A DNA stretch of 64,000 nucleotides from Dissulfurirhabdus thermomarina (GTDB taxonomy: Bacteria > Desulfobacterota > Dissulfuribacteria > Dissulfuribacterales > Dissulfurirhabdaceae), in assembly GCF_012979235.1 (NCBI RefSeq), contig NZ_JAATWC010000004.1, positions 62,001 through 126,000 of the forward strand, given 5' to 3'. Below, piece by piece: positions 8,526-18,149 of this stretch. The notes beneath the pieces are model-generated. The model saw only the letters and a list, made by a program, of their open reading frames with translations. It was not told where the DNA came from and ran no database searches. How positions within the stretch are numbered: position 1 is the stretch's first letter; every line of letters starts with the position of its first letter. The position numbers were made by a program, and so were the translations under genes.

Positions 8526-9919
8526 GCGTCCTCGAGGCGGACGATGTCGTCCTCGCCGAGGTAGCTCCCGGTCTGGACCTCGATGATCTCGAGGGGGATC
8601 TTGCCGGGGTTCTCCAGGCGGTGGACCGTGCCCAGGGGGATGTAGGTGGACTGGTCCTCGGTGAGGACCAGGACCTCGTCGCCGCGGGTGATCCTGGCGG
8701 TGCCCCGGACCACCACCCAGTGCTCGGCCCGGTGGTGATGGCGCTGGAGGGAGAGCCGGGCCCCGGGCTTCACGGTGATGCGCTTGACCTGGAAGCGGTC
8801 GCCCGCGTCCACTTGCTCGTAGCTCCCCCAGGGGCGGAAGACCCGCCGGTGGGTCTCGGCCTCGCCGCGCCCCTCGGCGCGGAGCCGCGCCACCAGGGCC
8901 TTCACCTCCTGCACCCGGTCGCGGGGCGCCACGAGCACCGCGTCCGCCGTCTCCACCACCACGTGGTCCTCGAGGCCCACCGCCGCCACCAGCCGGTGCT
9001 CGGCCCTGAGGAGGCACCCCCGGACGTCCTCGGCCACGACGTCGCCCTCGAAGACGTTGCCCCGGCGGTCGGCACCGCCGGCCGCCCAGAGGGCCGACCA
9101 GGAGCCGAGGTCGCTCCAGCGGGCGGGCAGCGGCACCACCACGGCGTCGCCGGTGCGCTCCATCACGGCGTAGTCGATGGAATCGGAGGGGCAGGCCCCG
9201 AAGGCCTCCGGATCGAGCCGCAGGAAGTCGAGGTCCACCCGGGCCCGGGCGTGGGCCTCGCGGCAGGCGGCGAGGATCTCCGGGGCGAAGCGCTCGAGTT
9301 CCTCGAGGTAGCGCCGGGCGCGGAAGAGGAAGATCCCGCTGTTCCAGAGGCAGCCGGCGGCCACGTAGGCCTCGGCGGCCTCCCGGTCGGGCTTCTCCAC
9401 GAACTCGGCCACCGGGACCGGTCCCGGCCCCTCGCCCCCGGGGCGGATGTAGCCGTAGCCCGTCTCGGGCCCGGCGGGAGTGACGCCGAAGGTGACCAGC
9501 GCCCCCGCCTCGGCGGCGGGGCGCCCGGCGGCCACGGCCCCGGCGAAGGCGGCCCGGTCTTCCAGCAGGTGGTCCGCCGGCGACACCAGGAGCAGGGCGT
9601 CGTCCCCCTCGGCCCGGAGCACCTCCAGGGCCGCGCAGGCCGCCGCCGGGGCCGTGTTCCGGCCCGCGGGCTCGAGGATGAGGGTGGCGTCCTCGACCCC
9701 CGCCCCGCGCAGCTCCTCGGCGGCCAGGAAGCGGTGCCGGTGGTGGCAGACCAGGACCGGCGCCCCCCGCCCCGGCAGCGCCGCCATCCGTTCCACCGTG
9801 TCGCGGAGGAGGCTCGGCCCCGCGCCGAGCCGCAGGAACTGCTTGGGGTGCGCCGCCCGGGAGAGCGGCCAGAGCCGCGTCCCGGACCCCCCGGAGAGGA
9901 TCACCGGTACGAGCTTCAC
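8492..9919 (-). CDS. manC: Mannose-1-phosphate guanylyltransferase / mannose-6-phosphate isomerase
   Basis: Bifunctional 475-residue enzyme making GDP-mannose. The N-terminal nucleotidyltransferase begins VKLVPVILSGGSGTRLWPLSR and shows HPKQFL and VEKPD. The C-terminal cupin (type II isomerase) contains RPWGSYE, VKPGARLSLQRHHHRAEHWVVV and ENPGKIPLEIIEVQTG. The start is GTG at 9919, immediately before the first beta strand. It is the last of three genes read in the order gmd-fcl-manC on the minus strand, which together with the phosphomannomutase give GDP-mannose and GDP-L-fucose. Confidence 0.95.
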   Translation of the reverse strand: MKLVPVILSGGSGTRLWPLSRAAHPKQFLRLGAGPSLLRDTVERMAALPGRGAPVLVCHHRHRFLAAEELRGAGVEDATLILEPAGRNTAPAAACAALEVLRAEGDDALLLVSPADHLLEDRAAFAGAVAAGRPAAEAGALVTFGVTPAGPETGYGYIRPGGEGPGPVPVAEFVEKPDREAAEAYVAAGCLWNSGIFLFRARRYLEELERFAPEILAACREAHARARVDLDFLRLDPEAFGACPSDSIDYAVMERTGDAVVVPLPARWSDLGSWSALWAAGGADRRGNVFEGDVVAEDVRGCLLRAEHRLVAAVGLEDHVVVETADAVLVAPRDRVQEVKALVARLRAEGRGEAETHRRVFRPWGSYEQVDAGDRFQVKRITVKPGARLSLQRHHHRAEHWVVVRGTARITRGDEVLVLTEDQSTYIPLGTVHRLENPGKIPLEIIEVQTGSYLGEDDIVRLEDAYGREGEGEPA

Positions 9920-9932
9920 GCCGCGCCCCCCC

Positions 9933-10874
9933 TCACCGGCGGATCTCCGCCAGGTGCTCCAGGAACCACCGGTAGGTGTCCCGGAGCCCTTCTTCCAGGG
10001 GGATCCGCGCCGACCAGCCCAGGGCACCGAGCCGCGAGACATCGAGGAGCTTGCGGGGCGTCCCGTCGGGGCGGGAGGTGTCGAACTCGATCCGCCCCGG
10101 GTACCCCACCACCTTCCGCACCAGTTCGGCCGCCTCGCGGATGGTGACGTCCGACCCCACCCCGACGTTGACGATCTCCTCCCCGTCGTAGCGTTCCATG
10201 AGGAAGAGGGCCGCGTCGGCCAGGTCGTCCACGTGGAGGAACTCGCGCCGGGGCGTCCCCGAGCCCCAGACGGTGACCGACGGGGCGCCGGCCTCCTTGG
10301 CCTCGTGGAACCGGCGGATCAGGGCGGGCAGCACGTGGCCGTCCTCCAGGCTGAAGTTGTCCCCCGGGCCGTAGAGGTTGGTGGGCATGAGGGAGATGGC
10401 GCGGAAGCCGTACTGGCGCCGGTAGGCCTGGCACATCTTGATGCCCGCGATCTTGGCCACCGCGTACCACTGGTTGGTGGGCTCCAGGGGGCCGGCGAGG
10501 AGGCAGTCCTCCCGCATGGGTTGGGGGGCGAGGCGCGGGTAGATGCAGGAGGAACCCAGGAAGAGGAGCTTTTCCACGCCGGCCCGCCACGCCGCGTCGA
10601 TGACGTTCACCTCGATGAGGAGGTTGTCGCGGATGAAGTCGGCGGGATAGGTGTCGTTGGCGTGGATGCCGCCCACCCGCGCGGCGGCGAGAAAGACGTA
10701 GCGGGGCCGCTCGCGGTCGAAGAAGGCCCGCACCGCCGCCTGGTCGGTGAGGTCCAGCTCGGCGTGGGTCCGGAGCAGGAGGTTCCGGAACCCGGCGGCC
10801 TCGAGGCGGCGGCGGATGGCCGCCCCCACGAGACCCCGGTGGCCGGCGACGTAGATGCGGGCGTCCCTTTCCAT
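9933..10874 (-). CDS. fcl: GDP-L-fucose synthase
   Basis: Short-chain dehydrogenase/reductase family epimerase-reductase that converts GDP-4-keto-6-deoxymannose to GDP-L-fucose with NADPH. The 313-residue protein starts with the Rossmann motif [12 protein letters not shown] and carries [25 protein letters not shown], the catalytic YxxxK in [11 protein letters not shown], and NLYGPGDNF. It lies between gmd and manC on the minus strand, with 13 bases to manC. This context fits a fucose-containing surface polymer. Confidence 0.95.
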   Translation of the reverse strand: MERDARIYVAGHRGLVGAAIRRRLEAAGFRNLLLRTHAELDLTDQAAVRAFFDRERPRYVFLAAARVGGIHANDTYPADFIRDNLLIEVNVIDAAWRAGVEKLLFLGSSCIYPRLAPQPMREDCLLAGPLEPTNQWYAVAKIAGIKMCQAYRRQYGFRAISLMPTNLYGPGDNFSLEDGHVLPALIRRFHEAKEAGAPSVTVWGSGTPRREFLHVDDLADAALFLMERYDGEEIVNVGVGSDVTIREAAELVRKVVGYPGRIEFDTSRPDGTPRKLLDVSRLGALGWSARIPLEEGLRDTYRWFLEHLAEIRR

Positions 10875-10911
10875 GGCCGGTGTCTCGATTCCCTTCCCCT
10901 GCCGGGCGCCG

Positions 10912-12042
10912 TCACTCGTTGTAGTCGAAGGTCCGGAAGCCCCGCCGCCGGCACAGCGCGTCGCGCCGGGCGTCGTGGAGGTCGGCGGCCACCATCTCGC
11001 GGACGAGCTCGTCGAAGGTCACCTCCGGCACCCAGCCCAGCCGCTCCCGGGCCTTGGTGGGGTCGCCGAGCAGGGTCTCCACCTCGGTGGGGCGGAAGTA
11101 GCGGGGATCGACCCGCACCACCACGTCGCCCGCCCGGGGCCCCCGGCCCTCGGCCCCCTCCACCGGGGCCGTCACCGCGTCCACCACCCCCGTCTCGTCG
11201 AGCCCCTCGCCCTCCCAGCGGAGGCGGATGCCCAGCTCGGCGAAGGCCCGCTCGCAGAACTCCCGCACCGAGTGCTGCTCGCCCGTGGCGATGACGTAGT
11301 CCTCGGGCTCGTCCTGCTGGAGCATGAGCCACTGCATGCGCACGTAGTCGCGGGCGTGGCCCCAGTCGCGCCGGGCGTCGAGGTTGCCCAGGTAGAGGCA
11401 GTCCTGGAGGCCCAGGGCGATCCGGGTGGCGGCCCGGGTGATCTTGCGGGTCACGAAGGTCTCGCCGCGGACGGGGGACTCGTGGTTGAAGAGGATGCCG
11501 TTACAGGCGTAGATCCCGTAGGCCTCCCGGTAGTTCACGCAGATCCAGAAGGAGTAGAGCTTGGCCACCGCGTAGGGGGAGCGGGGATAGAAGGGGGTCC
11601 GCTCGGTCTGCGGCGTCTCCCGGACCTTGCCGAAGAGCTCCGAGGTGGAGGCCTGGTAGAACCGGGTCCGCTTCTCGAGGCCGAGGATGCGGATGGCCTC
11701 CAGAAGGCGGAGCGTTCCCAGGGCGTCGGCGTTGGCCGTGTACTCCGGGGTCTCGAAGGAGACCTGGACGTGGCTCTGGGCCGCCAGGTTGTAGAGCTCG
11801 TCGGGCTGCACCTCCTGGATGATGCGGATCAAGTTGGTGGCGTCGGTGAGGTCGCCGTAGTGGAGGATGAAGCGCCGGTCGGGCTCGTGGGGGTCCTGGT
11901 AGAGGTGGTCGATGCGGTCGGTGTTGAAGAGGGAGGCCCGGCGCTTGATGCCGTGGACCTCGTAGCCCTTCCCGAGCAGGAACTCGGCCAGGTACGCCCC
12001 GTCCTGCCCGGTGATGCCGGTGATCAAGGCCTTCTTGGTCAC
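10912..12042 (-). CDS. gmd: GDP-mannose 4,6-dehydratase
   Basis: NADP-dependent dehydratase that removes water from GDP-mannose, giving the substrate of Fcl. From GTG 12042 the protein is 376 residues, starting [23 protein letters not shown]. It has [15 protein letters not shown], the active-site [15 protein letters not shown] (YxxxK), and [10 protein letters not shown]. The start follows a strong GGGGAGGAGGACACC sequence. Immediately upstream is an insertion-sequence remnant whose open frame runs into this ribosome site. The normal promoter or upstream partner of gmd may therefore have been replaced. Confidence 0.95.
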   Translation of the reverse strand: MTKKALITGITGQDGAYLAEFLLGKGYEVHGIKRRASLFNTDRIDHLYQDPHEPDRRFILHYGDLTDATNLIRIIQEVQPDELYNLAAQSHVQVSFETPEYTANADALGTLRLLEAIRILGLEKRTRFYQASTSELFGKVRETPQTERTPFYPRSPYAVAKLYSFWICVNYREAYGIYACNGILFNHESPVRGETFVTRKITRAATRIALGLQDCLYLGNLDARRDWGHARDYVRMQWLMLQQDEPEDYVIATGEQHSVREFCERAFAELGIRLRWEGEGLDETGVVDAVTAPVEGAEGRGPRAGDVVVRVDPRYFRPTEVETLLGDPTKARERLGWVPEVTFDELVREMVAADLHDARRDALCRRRGFRTFDYNE

Positions 12043-12087
12043 GGTGTCCTCCTCCCCTGCCGGTATCGGGGCCGGCACCCGCGCGCC

Positions 12088-12851
12088 GGCTCCCGGTCCG
12101 CCCCAGGATAGCCGGGTTCGCGCCCGGCGTCCACCGCCGGCCGGGGCCGAAGCCGCAGGAGTTCCGCCTCGAGGCGGCCGAGCACGGCCTCGCGGTCGAG
12201 CCGGTCCACGGCGTAGGCGCGGGCCGCGGCCCCCAGGGCGTCTTCTTCCTCGACCTCCCGGGCCGCCGTCTCCAGCTCCGCCTTGGCCCGGCGGATCCAC
12301 TCCAGGCGCCGCTCGGCCGTCGGCAGCTCCTCGGGAAACTCGTCTTCCCGGCGGCCCCCGTAACACGGGTCCTCGGCCCGGTCCGTCTCGTCGGCCTTGG
12401 CCAAAAGCGCTGTCACCTCCTTCCGAAGCGCTTTCGCCTCCATCCGAAGCTTCTTGTACCGGCGATTCCGACAAAGTGCCGCCCTGGCCCGGACCTTCGT
12501 TTCGTCCAGGACAATCACCCCGGGCCAGGCCCGCCCGCCGGCACAGCGGAAGTCCGGCAGGTTGCCGGCGGACAGCCACCGGAAGGCCACGTCGTTCACC
12601 AGCGCCGCCTCGATCTTCCGGCTCGAGGTGATCCCAACGCAGTAGGCATAAAGCAGGACCTTGACCCTCATCGCCGGATGATAGGCCGCCCGTCCCTGGC
12701 CGTTGGCCCGGTAGTAGCCGTAGATCTCCCGGAGGTCCATCACCTCCACCGTCTCGGAGATGAACCTGGCTAAGTGTCCCTCCGGGAGCCAGTCATCAAT
12801 GGAGGGCGTAAGCAGAAAATTCGGGTGGTACGGAAGGAAGTTGTAGGACAT
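12088..12851 (-). pseudogene. IS1182-like transposase remnant joined to a glycosyltransferase tail
   Basis: The first ~100 residues are the typical N-terminus of IS1182-type DDE transposases ([61 protein letters not shown]). About 25-30 residues expected next are missing before [13 protein letters not shown], and the C-terminal catalytic part is absent. After residue ~204 the frame continues as [20 protein letters not shown], which looks like the C-terminal helix of a GT4 glycosyltransferase (about 12146-12245). The open frame then runs on to 12039 into the gmd start. It cannot transpose. It marks the left border of the AT-rich island. Confidence 0.75.
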
Positions 12852-12958
12852 GCCCCTCTACCCTGAACGTCATCAGGCCGGAATTATTGAAAATATACTA
12901 TCCTGGCCTCCGGCGCCACCCGCGTGGCCCGAAAAATCAAAATGTCTGCTGGACAGGT

Positions 12959-13738
12959 TCAATCCACGTTTTTGGAGTTCGCGAGTTCATGTAGAAGTAT
13001 TTTTACAAATTGCAAATCATCAAAAAGGTATCTCTTACTAAGTCTGCGAGGCTCTAGCATTAAACGGAAAAACCATTCTAGACCTAAGCGACGCATCAAG
13101 AGAGGGGCACGCCTTTTTAGACCTGTATAAAATTCAAATGCTGCCCCCAGCAACAGAAAAACGGGAACATATTTCCTTCTTTCCATCAATTTCAAAAAAA
13201 TTAATTTCCCCAACCTTTCTTGTTTTGGGAATCCAAGGCCTATAAAGACGTATTTAGGCATCTCTCGCTCTATTACACCACTATATTTATTAGCAAGATT
13301 GCCAATCATCACTCTATCATCAGCATCGAAAAAAGGAGCAGCCTCCCAAATAATATTATCATATTCAGACATTAGCTTAAGACCAATTTTGTTTCTTGAA
13401 ACGACAAAAAAACACCTCTCATTTTTAGCCTTTATTCTCTTGAATAAAACGCCAAAAAGGTCACTTCCAGTCAATCGTCCCGCCAATGGTTTACCAAGCA
13501 GCCGACTAACGACAATAACAGGAGCCCCATCAGGCAATATTAAAAATGACTTATCATAAAATGACCTCAATTCAAAATAATGATTAAATTTGACAATCTG
13601 ATCAACATTAGGTGTAATAACAAAAGGAATCTTATTGTCATCTAGATCGAATATTTCGAAATTAATGATATATTCAGCTACGTGCTCGACACATTCACAA
13701 GTCACAAAATCAAATCCAAACAGTTTGTTACGCTCCAT
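12959..13738 (-). CDS. WecG/TagA/CpsF-family glycosyltransferase
   Basis: GT26-family enzyme; known members add N-acetylmannosamine(uronic acid) or related sugars to lipid-linked intermediates. Visible motifs: VITPNVDQIVKFN, LILPDGAPVI, RLTGSDLF, YVFIGLGFPKQE and the arginine-rich tail (LMRRLGLEWFFRLMLEPRR) thought to hold the protein at the membrane. The ATG at 13738 is chosen because GGAGG lies six bases upstream; an ATG at 13744 abuts that site directly. This gives 259 residues and an 11-base overlap with the upstream GT4 gene. The coding sequence is AT-rich, unlike the flanking chromosome, which suggests acquisition. The substrate is unknown. Confidence 0.88.
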   Translation of the reverse strand: MERNKLFGFDFVTCECVEHVAEYIINFEIFDLDDNKIPFVITPNVDQIVKFNHYFELRSFYDKSFLILPDGAPVIVVSRLLGKPLAGRLTGSDLFGVLFKRIKAKNERCFFVVSRNKIGLKLMSEYDNIIWEAAPFFDADDRVMIGNLANKYSGVIEREMPKYVFIGLGFPKQERLGKLIFLKLMERRKYVPVFLLLGAAFEFYTGLKRRAPLLMRRLGLEWFFRLMLEPRRLSKRYLFDDLQFVKILLHELANSKNVD

Positions 13739-14951
13739 ATTCATCCTCCAAAATATCATAGAAAGCTTCTGTAGAATACATATCCATAATTCTATCAAAA
13801 CATGTGTAATTCATAGCCCCACACATCATGCGTTCTGCATCATTAATAATCAGCGACACAATATGCTGCGCAAATTCCTGAGGAGTTGCTCCGACCCTCA
13901 CTCCCGCCGTATCTGGTATGCCTTCAGCTCCGACCGGAGTTGTCACAACCGGGAGCCCTCGCATCATTGCATCAAGGATTTTAATTTTTATACCACTTCC
14001 TGACAAAAGCGGAGCCACAAAAACATCTGCATTTTCATAATAACTATCTATTTCGTCAATATAGTCAAAAACTTGAATAAAATCTCCATCTCCATATTTC
14101 TTGATGCTATGAGGTGTTCCCTTCCCTATATGTATAAATCTAACATTTTTTATTTTCGCCCTAACTAGCGGCAAAACATGTCGCAGAAAGTATTTTAAAC
14201 CAACAATATTAGGAGGCCAATGGCCAGTACCAATATGTAAAATAGTATTAGTACGCCTCAGCAAAGAAACTCTATGCCTTTTATGAAGTAAGCGTGACGG
14301 GAAAAAAAACTGAAATCGGCTGCTCTTTGGACAAAGCTTTCTAGCAATATTGTAATCATTAGAAGAAATAAATATTACTTTATTAGCAAAGCCCCAAAAT
14401 TTTTTCTCCCACAATTGTATCAAAAAAAGCTCTCCAATAAGGAAAAACTTACCTAACTTTAGCATATTGTTAGCATAACGGCGCACAAGAACGCTTTCAA
14501 TATTGTGTGACTGAATCAATATCTTGGCACCCTGTTGTTCTACAAATATACGTTTTAAAAATTTATTCAAAAAAACACGAGCACCGAAAATCTCATCTAT
14601 AAATACAATATCATATTTATACCTTGAAGATAACATGTATATTCTCCGAATATAATCAATGTATGAATCTCTAAAAAAATAATAAGATTTGCAAAAAATA
14701 TTATAAAACGGAAAGAGAAAAGATGGCAATCTCCGAATCCGCGCCAATTCAATATGGCAAACATTAGCGAGGCCTAATATCTCCTTGTCTTTAGCACTTA
14801 TTTTTTGAGCACATAAATCATCTTTAAAAGCAACAACATCACAAATATATTTCTCACTTAACAACTGTAATGTTGACAGAGAAACTTTTTTCCCCCCACT
14901 TATTGCAGGAACAGGAAAGTTTCTACACAAAAACAAGACTCTTTTGGCCAT
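13728..14951 (-). CDS. GT4-type glycosyltransferase
   Basis: A 407-residue GT-B-fold glycosyltransferase. The N-terminus has a first strand with a glycine loop (RVLFLCRNFPVPAISGGKK). The C-terminal half shows HIGTGHWPPNIVGLKYFL, DYIDEIDSYYENADVFVAPL and GSGIKIKILDAMMRGLPVVTT, the nucleotide-sugar binding E(x7)E-like region with a conserved PVG loop. It likely adds one sugar of the polysaccharide repeat at the inner membrane. It overlaps the polymerase gene before it and the WecG-type gene after it, so the three are translationally coupled. It is AT-rich. Donor and acceptor cannot be deduced. Confidence 0.88.
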   Translation of the reverse strand: MAKRVLFLCRNFPVPAISGGKKVSLSTLQLLSEKYICDVVAFKDDLCAQKISAKDKEILGLANVCHIELARIRRLPSFLFPFYNIFCKSYYFFRDSYIDYIRRIYMLSSRYKYDIVFIDEIFGARVFLNKFLKRIFVEQQGAKILIQSHNIESVLVRRYANNMLKLGKFFLIGELFLIQLWEKKFWGFANKVIFISSNDYNIARKLCPKSSRFQFFFPSRLLHKRHRVSLLRRTNTILHIGTGHWPPNIVGLKYFLRHVLPLVRAKIKNVRFIHIGKGTPHSIKKYGDGDFIQVFDYIDEIDSYYENADVFVAPLLSGSGIKIKILDAMMRGLPVVTTPVGAEGIPDTAGVRVGATPQEFAQHIVSLIINDAERMMCGAMNYTCFDRIMDMYSTEAFYDILEDEYGA

Positions 14952-16218
14952 ACCATCTCCTCCAAATAATATGTTTTGTGTAAACTAAGCCAAGCAAGAA
15001 AAAGATATAACCACTTCCAATATAAGATATTGATGATTCGCTAAGACTTGCAACAACACACGTCGAAAAAGCTACGGCTAGTACAATTGAATGGAGCTTC
15101 CGCTGCTCAGATATAGAAAGATAATACAAATGAGATAACAACCAGAGATAAATTATAAATCCAACAATTCCAATCTGCCCAACAAAAGCTCCCAGATAAC
15201 TCTCCCCTATTCCAATTTCAGTTTCTGGAGAAAATAGTTTGGCAAAGTTCCCAGATCGTCCCAGACCACAACCCAACGGGAACTTAAACATCAGCAAAAA
15301 ATTGTATAACAAACCTGCCACATGGTTCCTGACAGATTGGCTATGTTCCATAAAGAAAAATACAATTACCACAAACAAAAAAAACGAACATAGGATAAAA
15401 ATAAATCGGAAAAATAGACTTTTGTTGCTTAAGGCAAATATGCCAAGAGAAATAAAGACAACAACCAACCCCCCCTTACTAAATGTCAACAAAAGAGCTA
15501 CAAAACACAGAACAAAGATAATCCAGTTGCGTGTCAAAAAAGATAAAACAACAACATAGGACAGAAAATGACCCGACAATGTAGGCTCAACAAGAAGTGT
15601 CACATTTCTCCGTAATGGCCTGCCAACCCATTCCACAAAATCATATGTATAGAAATTCCCGGGAAGACCTCCAGGCCCATATGCCCATTGTCCCATTCTT
15701 TTCTGCATCATGTAACTATTTATTCCGAATTTTTGCCAAAAGGTATCTCCTAAAAATATCATCTCAAAAAATCCAAATAGCACAACAAGAAGCGAGATGG
15801 CTAAAACTACCTTGTTCAAACTCCACAATTCGACTTTGCCCATTAGTCGGCCAACGAAGAAAAAAGACGGAACTATAAGAAGTTGCCTTGCTGAAATAAT
15901 TTTCGAAGTCAAATTTGAAGCATCAGGGTAAAAAATATAGACGCATATTACAAGAATCCATAAAATCATGCATATATCTAAATAACCAAAGATATTATTG
16001 ATCCTGGAAAACATGAATGTGAACAAAAACGAAACAGCAAACAACATTAATAAAAAAATAATAAGAAAATCTTTTATAAAAATAATAGGAACGATACTAA
16101 TAAATGGAGACAAAATAACTGACACAATATTTTGAAAAGCAAGCAACAAAAATAAGACTATTATGAGAAAATTTCTAAGCATTATTAAGCCCAAGTTTCT
16201 TGTATCTAAATATTCCAT
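14923..16218 (-). CDS. O-antigen/polysaccharide polymerase or ligase-like membrane protein
   Basis: A 431-residue integral membrane protein with roughly ten hydrophobic segments and a larger periplasmic loop in the second half (GAFVGQIGIVGFIIYLWLL follows it). The pattern, with GLGRSGNFAKLFSPE before GIGESYLGAF, resembles the Wzy/WaaL O-antigen ligase-polymerase superfamily, which diverges strongly in sequence. In a cluster with flippase, Wzz and an export channel, Wzy-type polymerisation is the most likely role. The annotated ATG lacks a clear ribosome site; an internal ATG starting MLRNFLIIV would be 12 codons later. Polymerase versus ligase is not decided by sequence. Confidence 0.78.
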   Translation of the reverse strand: MEYLDTRNLGLIMLRNFLIIVLFLLLAFQNIVSVILSPFISIVPIIFIKDFLIIFLLMLFAVSFLFTFMFSRINNIFGYLDICMILWILVICVYIFYPDASNLTSKIISARQLLIVPSFFFVGRLMGKVELWSLNKVVLAISLLVVLFGFFEMIFLGDTFWQKFGINSYMMQKRMGQWAYGPGGLPGNFYTYDFVEWVGRPLRRNVTLLVEPTLSGHFLSYVVVLSFLTRNWIIFVLCFVALLLTFSKGGLVVVFISLGIFALSNKSLFFRFIFILCSFFLFVVIVFFFMEHSQSVRNHVAGLLYNFLLMFKFPLGCGLGRSGNFAKLFSPETEIGIGESYLGAFVGQIGIVGFIIYLWLLSHLYYLSISEQRKLHSIVLAVAFSTCVVASLSESSISYIGSGYIFFLLGLVYTKHIIWRRWYGQKSLVFV

Positions 16219-16237
16219 GTGGCGATTCTAGAATTTT

Positions 16238-17134
16238 TTAAAATATAACTCTGCTTAATATATGTAGTGACTCTTCATATAAACCAATACTTTTCGCTAT
16301 AGATAAAAATCTTTGCTCTTCATCAAATGTCATAAAACTATTTCTATTAGCTGGACGCAACTTTCCTGCATAGTCAAAATGTACACCGAAACTTTCAAAA
16401 ACAGATTTACTTTTCCCTGGATTACGCACGATCTCCTCATAGCACAATACATTTCCGCCCACTTTTTGAATTTTCTTCAGTGCGACAAAATTTGAAACGA
16501 TCCAGACTCCAAAAAATCGATTCATTGCCTTAAATCGCCACAAAATTCTATCTAAGATCCCCAAATCATAAGGCGAACAGCCATACCTCATTTCTATATA
16601 TTTATACATTTCATCAATGTAAAAAAAACGCCCCCTAATGAAAGGCCCAAGTCCAATGCGCAGTATTTTCTTCAGAAACGAGCCAAACCTAAAACTACTT
16701 CTTATAATAGATCTATATACATCAAAAGGATTTCGAACTATATGGACGACCCCGCAACCATAGGATGCTGCTATTTTGTCAAGAAAAAAATGCCATCTAT
16801 TGCTTTGCAGAATAATTGGCGTGTCTGAATCGTGAAACAATTTGACATATGAAAGTAATTCATCACAGGAAGTAGGGAAAACAATTCCAACGTTCGGGTG
16901 ATGCCAGCGAAGAGCGTCAAGAAAGTCCATATCTAATAAATATTCATCAAACAATACCGTTTCATGGAGAGGATCAGCTTCCCTATTGAGCCAATAATCA
17001 CGTACCAACAAAAATAAGCGCTCGTGACATGGCTCATAGTATACTCTATAATAAGGGTTGCTTTCTTTTAATATTCTCCATACAATTGTTGTGCCACTCC
17101 TAAAGAAACCATTTACAAGAAGTCGAAGAGGCAT
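16238..17134 (-). CDS. Sulfotransferase family protein
   Basis: A 298-residue protein with the two nucleotide-binding elements of PAPS-dependent sulfotransferases: the 5'-phosphosulfate loop near residues 8-22 (VNGFFRSGTTIVWRIL) and the 3'-phosphate site VVHIVRNPFDVYRSIIRSS (R...S). It likely transfers sulfate to a sugar hydroxyl. Its place between the polymerase and methyltransferase genes suggests a sulfated surface polymer, or modification of a lipid-linked intermediate. It is AT-rich like its neighbours. PAPS synthesis genes are not in the window. The acceptor is unknown. Confidence 0.83.
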   Translation of the reverse strand: MPLRLLVNGFFRSGTTIVWRILKESNPYYRVYYEPCHERLFLLVRDYWLNREADPLHETVLFDEYLLDMDFLDALRWHHPNVGIVFPTSCDELLSYVKLFHDSDTPIILQSNRWHFFLDKIAASYGCGVVHIVRNPFDVYRSIIRSSFRFGSFLKKILRIGLGPFIRGRFFYIDEMYKYIEMRYGCSPYDLGILDRILWRFKAMNRFFGVWIVSNFVALKKIQKVGGNVLCYEEIVRNPGKSKSVFESFGVHFDYAGKLRPANRNSFMTFDEEQRFLSIAKSIGLYEESLHILSRVIF

Positions 17135-17394
17135 CTATTCTCTCCTTAGGAATCGAACGCAGAAACATTCCAAAATCGGACTCCAAAGTAATATTAGTCG
17201 CCCATAGTCTTGGCTTCAAGACCTTTGAACGTGCCCGCCTTGCACTGACACCCACTTGCTCTTGTAATCTGGACTACACTTGTTTTGTGCCGAACAATAG
17301 GCTCAAAGATTGTCCATAATTTTTGCACTAATATCGACCCATCTAAACAGGGCCATTCCGCGCAACAGTCCATTTAATGGAGCATATTTATAGA

Positions 17395-18117
17395 TTAACC
17401 TTGTTTTATAAGATAAAGCTTTCTTCCAAGAGCGCCATGACGATTTAAGTCTGCCAAAACTGAAAACTCTCTATTCTCACTTAAAAAGTGATTAGTACCC
17501 TTGGTAACACCTGGCCATTGACTATTATAGTAATCATCCACGGCAATAATACCATTCTCGATAATATGTTTGCTGCAAAGATTAAGATCAAAATACACCT
17601 GATCCATAGAATGACCGCCATCTATATGGGCAAAGCGAAATATTTCTCTGCCAAGTTTCAATTTATTACTTAAACACTTATGAATAATGATACGCTCATT
17701 CTCGACATTAGGGTTCAATCGTTTAATATTAGAAACTAGCCTTTCAGGAGAAGGCTTATCCGAATACTTGTCATCCGTATCGATCTCAAAGGCGTCACAT
17801 ATAACAATCTTCTCATCTGGCTGAAGACATTTTGCCATTAATGCTGTGGACCGTCCATGATAGCTGCCTATCTCTAGCAAATCTCCTTTTAGCCCTATTG
17901 CTGACTGATACGATAATATTAGAAAAAAGTGAGCGCAGTCGTCAATGTTAAACCAACCAGGAATGTCTTTTATTTTATCGAATACGCACCTAATTAATGG
18001 CCCTGCCTCTCCAATATAAGCATATTTTGTTGATTCTCTAAGGTAAGCTGAATGCTGATGGCTCTTAAGTTTTCTTTTTAATGGCTCTGGAATGATTTTT
18101 TTCAGAATGTGTAGCAC
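17395..18117 (-). CDS. Class I SAM-dependent methyltransferase (Methyltransf_24 type)
   Basis: A 240-residue protein with the SAM motif I region GDLLEIGSYHGRSTALMAKCL, an acidic motif II (IVICDAF), and AHIDGGHSMDQVYFDLNLCS followed by GIIAVDDYYN, typical of methyltransferases found in polysaccharide and antibiotic clusters. The start is GTG at 18117 with GGAGG eight bases upstream. It is the first gene of the AT-rich island in transcription order. Between it and the sulfotransferase, 17135-17394 is an AT-rich spacer with no supported gene. The substrate is unknown; a sugar or lipid-linked glycan is inferred. Confidence 0.83.
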   Translation of the reverse strand: MLHILKKIIPEPLKRKLKSHQHSAYLRESTKYAYIGEAGPLIRCVFDKIKDIPGWFNIDDCAHFFLILSYQSAIGLKGDLLEIGSYHGRSTALMAKCLQPDEKIVICDAFEIDTDDKYSDKPSPERLVSNIKRLNPNVENERIIIHKCLSNKLKLGREIFRFAHIDGGHSMDQVYFDLNLCSKHIIENGIIAVDDYYNSQWPGVTKGTNHFLSENREFSVLADLNRHGALGRKLYLIKQG

Positions 18118-18149
18118 TTAAGTATCCTCCACGCAATCCAACTAGTTCT

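Noticed and set aside
6768-9017. 749-residue minus-strand frame across phosphomannomutase and manC
   Set aside because: Translation is arginine/proline/glycine-rich with no domain; it overlaps two well-supported genes.
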